Source: Pampus argenteus
Lineage: Eukaryota > Chordata > Actinopteri > Scombriformes > Stromateidae
DNA length: 64,000 nt
Assembly (NCBI GenBank): GCA_036937835.1
Contig: CM072876.1
Coordinates: forward strand, 8,993,501 to 9,057,500
Reading direction: 5' to 3'
The notes beneath the pieces are model-generated. The model was not told the origin of the DNA, did not search any database, and saw only the letters and a list, made by a program, of their open reading frames with translations. Made by a program: the position numbers and the translations under genes. Below are positions 49,455-62,857 of the stretch, piece by piece; position 1 is the first letter of the stretch, and the number at the start of each line of letters is the position of its first letter.

Positions 49455-49592
49455 CAACAATTAGTCAGTCAAAAGAAAATTAATCAGCAATTAGCAAAAG
49501 CAACACAAGTGCCAAACATTTGATGGTTAATCTGCTGATTATTTTCTGGATTAATCGATAATGGAAATAAATATTGGTCGCAGCCCTAGACA
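49455..49592. repeat. TTAATCGATT-type teleost repeat fragment
   Basis: Contains TTAGTCAGTCAAAAGAAAA, AATCAGCAATTAG, TTAATCTGCTGATTATTTTC and ends GGATTAATCGATAATGG then GGTCGCAGCCCTA, the usual end of this repeat. Confidence 0.6.
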
Positions 49593-50345
49593 GCAAACTG
49601 TGAAGTGTGCTACACTTCCCTGGTGATAGTTGGGATGCTCGTACAAAAGCGAAACAAACAGTGCCCGTTCCTTGCCACAGTACTAATCATAATTGGTCTT
49701 AGTGTTGGCATCCAAAAGCAAACAGATAATAAGGGCAAAGTCAAGTACTAAACACTGCCAGACATGAAAATAAAAGTACTCATTTAAACCAAAAATGGTG
49801 TTTTGACCAAATCCACATAAAATCTAGATCCAATAGCAATTAAGGAGTTTCTTATAAAATAATTATATTGTCATAAATCGGTAGTTTTGTGCATAATTTG
49901 TAAACGTTAACAGGTCAACCTGAAGCTAATAAGGGAAGCTGTTGAGGCAAGAATTCAACCTTGGAGAGAGAACACAGTGGACAGTAGTGTATTAAAAACA
50001 CGTGCATGAAATACCTTCTTCTGTACCAGCTGGCATCTCTCAGCAGTTTCTAGCTCTAAGTCGTACTTTTAATTTTGGATATCTACAGCTACTGTGGCTG
50101 CATAATTCATAGCAGCATTGATGTTGTTTGGGACAAATACAGCTGAGCAGCTTCCCTGCAGTCTTGTGCAAAACTTTTCTACGTCCAAAAGCAAGAAAGG
50201 TGAATATTATGGCAGTAGTGGCAATTAATTCAAGAAATTCAAGCAGACTCAAGCACTATAATTGTCAATAATCCATCTTTTTAACATGTCCTTGAGGAAG
50301 ACATTGACTCCCTCCCTGCTCCAGAGACATTGTTCTGTCTGGCCC

Positions 50346-50358
50346 TGACCTCTGACCT
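50346..50358 (-). promoter_or_regulatory. Perfect DR1 nuclear-receptor element
   Basis: TGACCT-C-TGACCT, i.e. two AGGTCA half-sites spaced by one base on the minus strand. This is the preferred site of RXR heterodimers with PPAR, and of HNF4 and COUP-TF. Function is not shown. Confidence 0.4.
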
Positions 50359-52524
50359 CTGAGTGGAGGAGGCTAATGAAGATGACATTTCTCACAAAAA
50401 AATGTAATCAATAAAGTACAATTGTGCTATTATTATACTATTTCTCAAACTCAAGATAGTCCAACTTACATTCATTTACATTCATACATGCTTTTAGAAC
50501 AATTTTCTGAATCAAATCGATCTTCATTAATACGATCTGTTATTGATAAAATCCTGAGATTGATCTTTTAATAATGAGATCACAGATCTCGGCCAGATCT
50601 CGTGAGATCAAGGTGGGAGCTGCCCCACTGAAGGCACCACCAAGCCTAAAGGCAGATGTTGCATTTAAAAACGGTTTCGGATTTAAAAAACTATGAAGAC
50701 AAAGAAGTGCTGGACAAAAGCAAAGCCGTATGTAAAATGAGCAAAATGGAAGTGAAATATTGTGGAAATACCACCAGGTTAGAGGGTTCCTTGTACAATT
50801 TACTACATTAGCTCTGAGAATCTCTTTCATATCCAAGCAAAATTGGTATTGTAACTGAAATACCCCTTACCAAATCAATACTGAATCAAATCGAAAACAG
50901 TTGTTGTTTTGCGTTTACATATGATGAAGAAATAATAAAAACTATATCTTGCTGTTAAATGAGTGCTGGGACATACAGAATATGGCTGCAGCTGTGTTAT
51001 AGGCGGACCAGAAAGGCATTTGACACACAGAGGTTTAATCTTCTTTCCTGATTTGGGATTTGGGATGGATTTGGGATTTTTTGCGATTTAATGATTAACT
51101 CACCACAGTATTTCCAAAGCAAAGCAACTCGAAAATGTCACTATGCTGTTCTACTATAATGCAGCATGGCCGTGTTTCTCAGACTGACGAAAACAAACTG
51201 AAAACATCTAACTATGTATGTTGAGACAAAGTTCACACTTTGAGGATTGCACTATTTGCAACAAGCCACACTCATTTTCAACTTGAGAGGTCTATGGACT
51301 TTTTTGGAAACCCCCTGGATTGTTGTGCACCGCACTTAGCAATTTATTTTGGATCAATTTGGACAGCTGCAAACAAAAGGCTATGGAGTCACACAGCGAA
51401 GGCTGGTGGTAGTCCTTTCATCAAAATACACAGCCTGAGCCTGGACAGTGTTTGGACTTCAAGCACTTTCTTAACCTGTGAAACTCAAAACTGTTGACTT
51501 AACAGAGGCAGCATTGGGTCTCAACCACAAAACATTCGATAATAAACAACATATAAAAAAGTAATAAAATAAAGACCATTTCTCAAGGCAGTTATAGTAC
51601 AAGTATTGCTAAACTTTTCTCAAGGAAAAAAAAAACCCAAATCATGTTTTTGGTCAAATCCAGACCAGTTACCACAAACTGACTCAGTGTACTGATTTAT
51701 TGATAACCCGTGTCTTTTCTGAACATAGTTATTATTTTCATGTTAAAAGTGGTGTTTTGTCGATTTAGCAACAGCTAAACAATTTGGCCGAGGTACCAAA
51801 TTGTCACTGCACAGCCGGAGAGCAAATATTGCACTTGGTCTGCCAATTAGTTAATGGCGCCCTGTGCACACACAATGAGTAAACACAAGCAGACTTGGAC
51901 ACATATCAGAAAATGACTGGACCATGATAGAAATGCTGACTGGCAGGTTAAAAGGAGATTAAAATCAATCAATTTATCAACGACTAGCAGTCAGACAACA
52001 GAAAACCGTCAAATCTGTTGACAGTAGTAGGTCTGCTCTGCTCGGATGCGTGTGATCACGTACCTTTACCTTACAGGATTGTGTATCGAGATATGACAAA
52101 GGCTTTGCCTCTGGAGCATTAATGTCACATGGCTGAGGGAGTAGCGCTGAAGTGGCTCTCAGATTACAGGATTAACATACAGAGACAGAGAGAGAGCACA
52201 GAAAAAAAAAAGATAACAGCACAGAGACAGACAAAGAAAGCACCAGCAACCAACCACCAGCAGATACAGTGTGTTAGTGTTACTGTAGTAACTCTGGACT
52301 CTGTGTGTGTGCTTTTTGTGTGAAAGTTTTTCCATTTGTCGTGATGATATATGACATTTGGAACAACAGGACTGTTGTTGGACTAAACCAATGTTAGAAA
52401 AAGTATGTCATGGATGTGCAATGAAACAAACAGTAAATAAGATTTTTTAAAAAGTGCTTTTAAAAAAAGCCCAACAACTTCAACTTCTGAATGAGGCAGT
52501 TTATAGACGACAACATGTTTTAGA

Positions 52525-52790
52525 TGGTTAATCAATGAGTTATTCGACAGAAGATTAAAATCAACAACTACTTTATAATCATCAAAATTTATTTATCAAG
52601 CCAAAAAGAAAAACATTCTGGATCCAGCCTCTCAAATGCAAGGCTTTGCTGCTTTTGCCTGTTTTGTATCATGTTAAATTGAATGTATTTTTCATACATG
52701 TTGAGAGACAGTGATGGACTGGCATTTCTCACCATTTTCTGACATTTTATGGACAACTAAATTTATTTATTAATAAAAGAATACTCAAAT
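52525..52790. repeat. TTAATCGATT-type teleost repeat, longer copy
   Basis: Shows the internal landmarks of the repeat: GGTTAATCAATGAGTTATTC, a CCAGCCTCTCAAATGCAAGG block, TTGCTGCTTTTGCC, AAATTGAATG, and CATTTCTCACCATTTTCTGA with GACATTTTATGGACAA. It is diverged from the usual form. Confidence 0.65.
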
Positions 52791-54898
52791 AGCCACAATG
52801 TAATATAATAATGTAATATTCAGCATACAATTTTATAGCACCAGATGCTAAATATGATTAAATACTACTTCTGTTGTGTACGCACAGCACAAAGATACTG
52901 TAGTATCTGCTGTAACTGAAAGTAATCTAATCGTTTCCTGCATCCTTCCTCATTACACGGTCTTGTGGTATTGACATGTTTCATCATGTTGTCATCTGGA
53001 GACATCAGCCTCTGAATCTCTACCCACACCTGTTTCCAAACTTAATAATCCAATCAAAAAGAATCATCAAAAAGGAAATGAAAAAAGATTAGGCTCATGA
53101 TGAAAGCAACTTGCCCAGCTTATTGTCTTCATTCTTCACGCTATAACTGAATGTTCATTGACCAACAGATTGTGTGATAATCTGAATTGTTGACATGTTT
53201 TGTCTATGAGAAGGCCATGTCATTATTTCAGAGACAAAGGGTTGTGCAAACCCAACGCTGATAGATGTTTGTTTTGTTGCTTTGGAAAGATTCAATCACT
53301 GGTGTATTTATTTTGTGGTACCCAATATTCTTTTATAATTTTTATTTCCCTAAGAGATGCTCTGAAAGCCTAGATATGCTCCATTTAATGGCACTTACCA
53401 TACGGTTGCTTTAACTTTGACACTTTAATGTATTACAGTAGCATGTTTTGCACAGACGATGATCTACAGGATATTTTCTGGAAGCTTTGAACAAATATCT
53501 TGATCCTTTAATTGTCTATGCTCACAGATCTGACAGTAGAAGATAAGACTGAATATTATCTTCAACCACGCCTTAAAATCATTCTGGGGAATTTCACTTT
53601 AATTCTTACGTGTATGAAAAATGGAACAAAGCAAAAATGTGCATTTAGGGTTGAGGAGTGTGCGGCTGAAATGTAGGGAGGACACAGATTAAAAAGCAGG
53701 TTAAAAGGCTGTTGCTCTTTCCACAGGCAAGGCTGTCAAACCTGTTCTGCAGACAGACTCACCAACCCCCCACTCTCAACATGTTAGCATTCTTCCTCAG
53801 GTCAACCCTTGAAGTGGAGGTTAGACTCAGGGCAAAGGAGGAAACTACTCAAATACGCGACAATATCCTCGCCAGGGTTTGAGTTTAGTCATCTGGATTC
53901 ATCTTATTGGCTATGCTCCAAAAAATGCAATAAAAAAAAGTTTTAAAATAGCACATAAAGCTTCCTAATTGGGAAAAATCTGAGCAAAATGGGGATGGTG
54001 TTTTAACACAGAGATTTTGACATAAGAAAATACTATAGTGGTTTGTATTAGTTGTGCAGGTTCAAGTTTGTGTTATAAATTCCAAGGTTGTTATACTTGG
54101 CTATATTTCCAATTCTAATTTGTATCTAATGTGTTTTAACTCCTAAAAAGTGTACTGTACTGTCCTGATCTAATGAACCAAAACATATTTAGTGAGCAGA
54201 TGGTGGTAAAATGAGTACCGTCATTAAGAACGAAGAAACATCAATTTATAATGAGAGAAGGGCCTTAACTGGATTGCCAGACACACTACTGCAGTTACAT
54301 CCATCACTTTATAACCAGGACTGCATACTTTAGTAATCAGGAAGAGATAGTGCCACTGAGAGTGTTTGTATATGTAATAAGGACTCAACTGGAGCAGTGT
54401 ACATATACCAGGGCTATATGTACATATACCAGTCAGCTGTAACACCTGAACACCACATCTTGCAACCGAGAGTGTGTAAAAACTAGTTACCAAGCGAGCA
54501 GAGAAGTTGAAACTCTAAAAGACGCTAAAATAACAAATATTTGGTGCATCTAATAAAAAAGTGTTGGGAACCGCTGAACTAGAGGATCAATTATCCCTTT
54601 AGTATCAACAGATAGAGATCACCAGCTCAGTTAAACATTAAACATTCAACTATTAGAAGATCAGTATCTGTATAAATTAGTGATAAAGCACCAATATTAG
54701 TTGTCGTGATCTCCCTCTGTGTAGCAGAAGAAACAGTAAACATCATCATGTGTGCTCCTCTAGCTGTCCACAGTGCAATATTAGTCTCAAATGTATTTCT
54801 AAGCAGTAAAACAGACTCAGATCGTCAATAACATGGAGAGTTTGTAATCTCTCTGAGAGCTGCAGCCCTGTCCTTTAAAAATCCCTACCTCTTCCTCA

Positions 54899-54912
54899 GT
54901 TGCTATGGCAAC
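54899..54912. promoter_or_regulatory. RFX X-box motif
   Basis: GTTGCTATGGCAAC is 13/14 identical to the palindromic RFX site GTTGCCATGGCAAC. It lies about 9 kb upstream of the daam1 start codon. Confidence 0.45.
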
Positions 54913-55079
54913 CAGAGCGGTGGGTGACCGGTGCAGACTGGGTGGGTGATTTAATGTAAGCTGTTTCCACTGAACATTACCCTCCTTTTTAATCTGCTCT
55001 AGATGTTTATAGGGGAGAAAATAGGATTCTCTCTCTCTAATTCGGCGGACAAAAACAAATAACAAAACCATTAAGGATT

Positions 55080-56500
55080 ACAGGCTAAAAATCTGGCTCG
55101 CCGTTACTCAGCGGCGCCGTGAAATCCTGCTGAGTTACAAAGACTATGTAGTACTACAGTCTGTATAGTGTTTGCATGTGATGTGAGATATATATGGGAT
55201 GTGGAGAGAAGATGAGAGGGGAGTGAAGAGTGGAACCTGAGAGGGATGGGCAGCGGCAGGAAATGAGCATGGAGACCCCTCTCTGCTCAAGGTGACTTTC
55301 CTTTTCATTGACCTGATTATCTGCACTCCGCCCCATCATGGAAAAAAGTATGCCATCCTCGCTCTCTCACACTCACTTGCCACTGATAACGGGCTACGTT
55401 CGTCAAAACCACAGAGAGGAGGCGGTGGGAGGTAGCAGCCTGTGTGAACACATATTTCTACCACCACCTCAGACGATCTACAGACCAGCCTTGTCATTAT
55501 GGGGCATTCCCCGCATACAGAGGACAACTCTCTCACCGTGAAATCAGCCCTGGGGCCCGATCGGAGCACCCTGTCATCCTCCCATCCCCCCATGGTTACT
55601 ACAGCAACACCGTTTTCCGCACCAACACCTCCTAATTAGACAGACATGACACAATCACCTACGTCGTGGTGAGTGGAATCCAGTCTGTATCTCGGGGAGT
55701 GATGAAGCAGACCAGCAGCCCCAAACTCCCCTCATGAGCACATACACACACACACACACATAGACTGATAGCCTCAGACTATCTGCCGGTCACATGCAGT
55801 CCACACACACATTCCAATCAGCAGATAGCCGGCTTCGGCCTTTCCCTTGCACTCATTTGATTACAGGGTAGAATAGTGAGCTTCATTCTTACCCTGTCCA
55901 GGAGTGAGCTTGCCTCTGTTCTGCTCTGAGCATTCCCTTTATATCCTCAACTCAATGCAGTATCCAGCTTTCTGCACTGTCGACAGAAAAAAAACCAACA
56001 TGCTTCTATAAACGCATTTCCTGCGCAAGGTGTGTAATCCACGCAGGTTTTAAAAGTCGACTGATTTGGAGTTGCAGTGGCTAATAAGCACCTTGAATCC
56101 CAGACGCTGTCAAAATCAGCCGAGAGGAAAATCCCAGCAGAGGCAGCAGTTAGATGGAGACTGTTTTTCTGTGATGGCAGGGGGGGACAAACAAGGCATA
56201 AACTCGCCATACAACATGAGCTGCTGTTTTGAGATCTTGCAACCAGCCAGCTGGCCGGCGGGGAACTTTTGCTCGGCGTATCCACTCCCTGCCTAGCCTC
56301 CCGTCTCTCTGCCTTTCTTTGCAGAATGCCGTGGGGGCAGAGGGGACAGGCACAGATGTTACTGGCTCCAGGCCACACCCCTTTTCAACACTCCCAGTCC
56401 TAATAGGATGCAGCCGAGCCGTGGCCACCGCCCATCTCCCCCAGCTCTCCCCTCCTCCCATGGCTTTGGACAACTTGTTTAAGGTTTGTTTGGAGAGGGT
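55080..56500. promoter_or_regulatory. GC-richer patch, candidate daam1 promoter/enhancer
   Basis: Relative to the AT-rich surroundings this stretch is visibly richer in GC and CpG (for example GCGGCGCCGTG near 55111 and GGCCGGCGGGG near 56253). It contains a GGGTGTGGCC CACCC/KLF-type box near 56372-56383 (minus), an inverted MARE-like pair (55103-55138) and a second loose X-box (55595-55608). No transcription start or first exon can be fixed from sequence. Confidence 0.3.
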
Positions 56501-59500
56501 TTGTTTGGAGAGCTGCAGGAGGAAAACAAAGCTACAGCGTCAAACGTGTGTGGTGTCACTGTGGGCGTGGAGCGTAGACAGAGAGATGTGAGGCAGTGAA
56601 AGTTCGACAGAGGTACTGCAGTAATATGTGAAACATAAATTCAGAAAGAATACATTACTACATCCTATCATCTTAATCTCTTCCAGAGAGCAATAAAAAC
56701 ACATTTAACACAACCAACTGCACAGGATCCATCCAAACAACTTACAAAACATCCCACATGATTTACATCACTCCTACGTCTCAGTTAATTACTGATTCAC
56801 TGTATCCAGCATCCATAAACATTCCTGCATTTCAAAAAAAAAAGTAGATTTCAACCGTGAGCATATGATCATATACTGCTGTACATATACATTTATAATT
56901 GTTATGAGCGTTTCTGAGGGATGTTGAGTTGAATCTCATCATCCCTGCTCATATAAGAGGTGAGTGAATCAGACATGTTTTCAAACAAGAACAGATGTCT
57001 ACATGATTCAGGCCCAACAGGTTTCTATACAGGTGTTGACAAAAATGGATCGATTACCATCTATGTGTCATTCATTCCCTTCGGTGTTCTTCAACAGTGA
57101 GTCAAGCATTAATGATGGGTTTCTAGCTAAAAGGCATCATACAGCTTTTGTCGCTAATGTTGTTGTTACGCGACTGTTTTGTGCAATCTGCTTCATCACA
57201 ACGTGTGACGGCAACACTGAAGAGTATCATATGGTCTCTAACTGGGGCTGTAATTGAGACGGTGGATTTACTCTACTCGCCCAGGAAAATTCTGAACTCG
57301 GACATTTATCTGGCAAAAAGGAAGTCACAAATCAAACCTAAAATACAAACCTTTTCCTTAACAGCTGTGAGCGAGCACTCAGAACGCCACAAACCACCCA
57401 GTTTCCTTAACATCAGTGTGCTGCTTGGAGGTCAGTAACATCACGTCACAAAATTATTTTTTGGGTTATTAAAATTGAAAGTCAAGTCAACAGCTGCTTC
57501 TTTCAGCCATTCAGTGATGCCTCTGTATTAAGATTTCTGAACTGATTCCAAGTCACATATTATGGTTAGCTGATATACCTCTTCCATCTTCTGATTGCAA
57601 GTTTCTGCTCAGATTCTCCATTTCCATATTCGAGGCTGCACCGCTGATTCAGGAGTAAACTGGGCTCATGTGAAACAGTTTATCTTTACAGAACTAGTGT
57701 TACAGACATCAGTGACGAGCCGCGCCGGTGCGGTCATGAATGGATAACAACTGGAAGCTGTACAGTCCTGGTAGCGGCCTGTGAAAAGAATGTCCTGCAG
57801 CTGGAACAACAGACAGGTCCTGTTCCCATGGAGGGCTTCTGTTCTGCTTGGATCATCCATGTCAATAAAAGCCTGTACCAATGTTTTAGAGTTACCAGGT
57901 ACATATGACAGAAAACACCTTTTTTCATGGACAGTCTTGATATTTTGTACTTCTTCTGAATCATTAGGACAAAAGTTCTGCCGATCAAAGTCTCTTTTAA
58001 AAGGTCTGTGTCCCTTTTATGTGTCTACTGTTTATGGCACCAATTACAGACCCAGTTTATAAGTTATGGATGATGGAACCTTATTTATGAAACTGGACTT
58101 AAACTATCATAGATCACACTCTGGATACAATACAGATCACCAACATCGTCAGGGCTGTGTTTACGTGTCACACTCACCAACAGCTGCAAGTTTTAATGAC
58201 TGTAAATACTGTAACACATACTAACTTTTTATTTTTTTTATTCCAGGCACTGAGGTTTCAGGCTTTTGTATCTTCAAATTTGAGAAGTACATGAGCTGCG
58301 AAACCTAACGTACAACACCACTAACAGAAGCTGAAACCTAAAGAAAACTGTTTGTGTGAACCTTTTCTCTCATTCCTGACCTTTTCTGTTAATTATTAAG
58401 TGCAGCCAAAACTCAACTTTGACCATTTCTTTCTGGTTTTTAAGAGACAATAATATATTTTTTCTGTTGGTATTGACTTGATTGATTGATGATTTTTTGT
58501 CATGTGTTGATAAAACAAGCTGCCTAGTGGTGCATGTAAGGCAAAACAGTATTTAAATTTAAAATCTACTGAAGCTTGAAAAAAAAAAAAGGAGTTTGCG
58601 GTATATCAACAGTGAAACTAGGAAGCATGAAAATCTGACTGGATGCAGATAGTAGATGACCCTGAAAAGTTCAGCTGTGATTACAAACTCATTGACCGAG
58701 TTTCTCTGGTTATACAGTCAATAAAAGAACTTGGGTGATGTGTTTATTGTTTTGCTTACAGTGTGACACACAAGGTCAAAAGCCAGATACACTGAAACTG
58801 ATACAAATGGGTGGAAAATAAATTGATCCAGAGCAGCCTGATAGTTAAGAAAAGCATCTCATTGTAAAATGACACAGACAAAGTTGTGCTGCACGCTAAA
58901 AACAACCATATTCTCGGCTAAATCATGACTGACATCCTAAAAATAAATTAAAAAAATAGTGGCTCAGACTGCTGCAAAGGAATGTGTGAAGGGGGGAACG
59001 TTATATTATGGCTTGTATCATGTGGTGGAAGGCTACAGGGCCACACCGTACATATGTTTCATTCAGGGTGCGGCCGTATCCATAAATTCCACTTGTGCTG
59101 CCCTTCCCTTGTAGGAGACCCCAACCATCACAAATTAAATACCAGGATAAAAAGGGTCCTGCTGGTCTCTACGCACCCTCTGGAAAGCTTGTAATTAGCC
59201 CCTGGAATAGAAAGGTCCATCCCAGATGAGGCACGCGACTTTCCAAATCCCATAATCTCTCTAAAAACGCAAGATAGAGGGCAGGAAATGATTGCAGGTG
59301 GAGGGCAGGAAGTGATATTTCTTCATAGGAAAGCACTATCACAAACTCTCAAAATATCTATGGTTTTCATCATTGTGTAGTGACGACTTTTTTAAAAGGT
59401 AATGTAACTTATGTGGTATGTTCATGTAGCCAACATAACACAATAAGGAAATCTTAGCTTGTATCCAAGTTTGATATTTGATGTCTGAACTTTAATTTGT

Positions 59501-62500
59501 GATTTGTTACTTACCAGGGGTTCTTTCCACAGTTATCTTAAGTCAAAATGAAGTTATCTAACCTAAAACAAGACTGTTATTCCTTTTTCTAACTTCATTC
59601 TCGTGAAAATTTAGAGCTGCAAAATTAAAGATCAACCTGGAAGAGGTGGAAGGCACTGCTGCAAAATTACAATGAAGTGAGCGACGGCAGCTGCAGTGAA
59701 CGTGCTTGTAACGGATTGACAGAATTTGAGGGTTTAAAAAGGCTGTGGCTTAACTTGTTGATCCCTCCAGATGTAGGCCAAGCTTACTGCACTGACAAAT
59801 CAGAAGTTACGCGTTTCCAGCAGAGAGAGATAAGGAAGAAGAGAGACGGCATAATGCACTCAGTATTACAGCAGAGGTAGCACATAAACAAACAAACATA
59901 TCAAACAGAGTAACATTAATCCAACATAATCCAATCAGTATCCAGTCTGCTCTGAGGGTGAAGACAGTTACAAAGTACAGTGTGCCTGTTAGCTAACGTC
60001 ACACGCGGATGCTCTGAGAATTAGTTCACCAGACTAAATGTGAAAAGGTCCGCGGTCCTGCCCTCATGTTTGACCGCCAACACAGATATGAGACCGGTTT
60101 ACGGCCGGCTGGACACATGACTGACTGACACAGAGGCAAAGTTTAAGGTGGAGCCAAGCTGGCATACAGAAAGGAGCCATCTTGCATGGCTGGGTGTCTG
60201 AGTTACAAGCTGCTTATCTCAAAGTGTGTCATAGTCTCAGTGGAGAGAAACAATCTGAGAGCAGACCACAGAAAACAATCAAAATCCAACTCTTACAATA
60301 ATGAGAATCAAACCAAAACACAAATGGCAGAAAAGGATGTTTGGGGATGTTAACAAGGACAGCAGCTGTTTAACAGGATCGACATGACGGCCTCTGTCCT
60401 GTGGTGTTTCAGATAGCAACTGCACAAGGCAACTGCTGCGACACAAACAACGCTGTTCAGTGGTGCATGTGGTTGTGTTAGTAAGTTGAGGAGTTCGAGC
60501 ACTGAAATATGAACGAGTTGTTCTATTAAATCACCTCGAAATCATAACACGGGTAAAAGTGTAACAAGTTACATAACAGTGAGACAAGAAAGAAAGATGG
60601 AGGGTCATGGTCGTCACTAAAACCTGTAACGCAATTACGCCTGAGAAACATTCAGCTGTTGACGCAGCTGGTTTCGTGTGACTGCGAGAGTGTTTTGACG
60701 GCGTCTGTAAAGAAATGTTATCATACAGATATGTTATACTGTGAGAACCTGCTAAAACCCTGCCTGAGGAAACCAGGACATCTTCTGCTCCCAGAACTGG
60801 CTACTGTGCAGCACTTCAGATAAACAAAGAACATTTTCAACCTTTCAATATGAGAAAAGAATGAAGACAGCAACCACACTGCGATTCATTACTGCTGACT
60901 TTTATACATTTTTTTTCAAAGGAAACTATAAACAGGACGATAAATCCAAACTTCTCAATTTAAACAATTTATATAGAAACATTTTGTTGTTACACAACAC
61001 ACAAAATAAAACCTCCCCCTTTCACCTCCCAAACAAAGAAGAGTTGCCCCAAGATGGCGACGAAGCTAACAAAACAGGGTTTTCATTCATATCTCATATC
61101 GTGTATAACTTTAGCAGATTATAATATACTGGTTAAGGTATCAATCTGCATCTTCTCCAGTTCTAGATGAAGCCAAACTTTGCTATGGATGTCAGTTTTT
61201 GAGCCTTGCGAATGGCCACAATGTGGCCTTTTTGAATAAGGCAACAATAAGGCTTGTTTCTAGCCTAGCTGATTGTTAGAAACATCTTTTGCTGTATTGT
61301 GACGCATATAGTAAAAGGACTGAGGATGAAAAGACAGAAGTCTAAGCTTTACTATAGGGTCACAAGGAATCGTGTTATAAAATATGGTTTTAAAAATGTG
61401 CACTAAAGAATTAGGCTGATAGGTCCGGTATTATGCTAGATTAACTGTTGACACACACACACACACACGGCGTAATAAGAATGTGCATGACTGACATTAC
61501 CAGCTCTAATGATGCCCCAACTAAGTTAAGGGAAATGACATTACCATGGGGTAAAAATACCAAAGGTACAATACAAGGTATACATATGACAGAAAAACCA
61601 AAGCAGGCATTTATGTCTACATATTATAGAAAGGATTATCTCAGATCGAGCTTTGCAAAGCAAGTTAACGTCATCCATGATCACACCCAAAGAATTAAAC
61701 TTTACCAACTCTTAATCTTTACCTCAGTGCTACTGTGAACTCGGGAGCAGAGAGAATTACTGCATCATTTCTTTTAGTTTTTAATTGACGGGGTCGCATC
61801 AATTCATGAATTTAAAAAAAAAGACAATATAGATAAAGCCAATATAGCCTAAACATATTTTTCTGTCTTTGCACTTTTGCTCGACAACTTGTCAGAACTT
61901 GAGCCACGCTTTCTGGAGGGTGGGGCAGCATTTTAAGAGCACGATAAAGCATGCCGTGCTCTGGCAGTCTGCCGCTGAATCTGATATCTGTCTGCCGTGT
62001 CGAGGTCCGTTACACATGCTTTGGTTTGGGACCAAGAAAGAAACATGTTGGCATCTGACTTGTTTCTTCGAAGAAATTAATCAAACAGGATGCACGGCGC
62101 ATTCTCCGCATCAACTAAAAATGGCACGGAGCAATTTTAAAGCTTTATTATGTGCCCTAAAGGCTTGAATTTTTAGAAAACTATGATAAGCAAAGCCATT
62201 AAGTTGGATTTGCAGGAACTTGTCTTACACTGACGTCAAAACAAGCTTTTCGGTGCTCAAATCAGATGACGAAGTCTTCACCTAGGATGACTATTCAATC
62301 CTTTCAGATGAATCGTCCTTGTAAATGTTTCCTGATAGGACAAGGCAGAGAGGAAATGTTCTAATCTCTAGTATCTGAAATGCTTTTAAAAACAGGATAA
62401 GTAACAAAGTTGGACTGGCGGAGCATGATAATGGTTTACTTTGATATGTTGAACACGCATCAGCTTTCAGTGATTGTGCTGTAATTACCGTGACTACAAG

Positions 62501-62809
62501 TAACAGCCTGAACTGATGAGTGCACAAAAATTGTCATCAAACAAAACACTAGCATCCAACCAGCTGGAACTTCTCCTGCAGCAATAAATAAATAAATACA
62601 AAACAAGATGGAGGACTCACAGACCCACAAAAAAACTGCAAACTCATACAAAATTCTAATTTCCAGCATCTCCGCTTTGGGAATTAACATTAATAATGTG
62701 ACCTAGACAAAGGGGATGGAGGCGTGCAAGGATTGAAACATGAATCCCACTTGGCCTATAAAGCCCCCCTCCTACCCTCCTAAAACAGCATCTCGGTTAT
62801 GGGACTCCC

Positions 62810-62823
62810 CCACACACACACGC

Positions 62824-62856
<33 letters not shown>

Positions 62857-62857
62857 G
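62810..62857. repeat. (CA)n microsatellite with GC interruptions
   Basis: About 23 CA units with CGCACACG interruptions, visible directly. Confidence 0.95.

Noticed and set aside
55595..55608. Second X-box GTTACTACAGCAAC
   Set aside because: It fits only the degenerate RYYNYY-RRNRAC form, which is expected many times by chance in 64 kb.
55947..56473. Overlapping minus-strand frames of 107 and 143 codons in the GC-rich patch
   Set aside because: GC-rich DNA lowers stop frequency; the translations are low-complexity and match nothing, and two frames are open at once.
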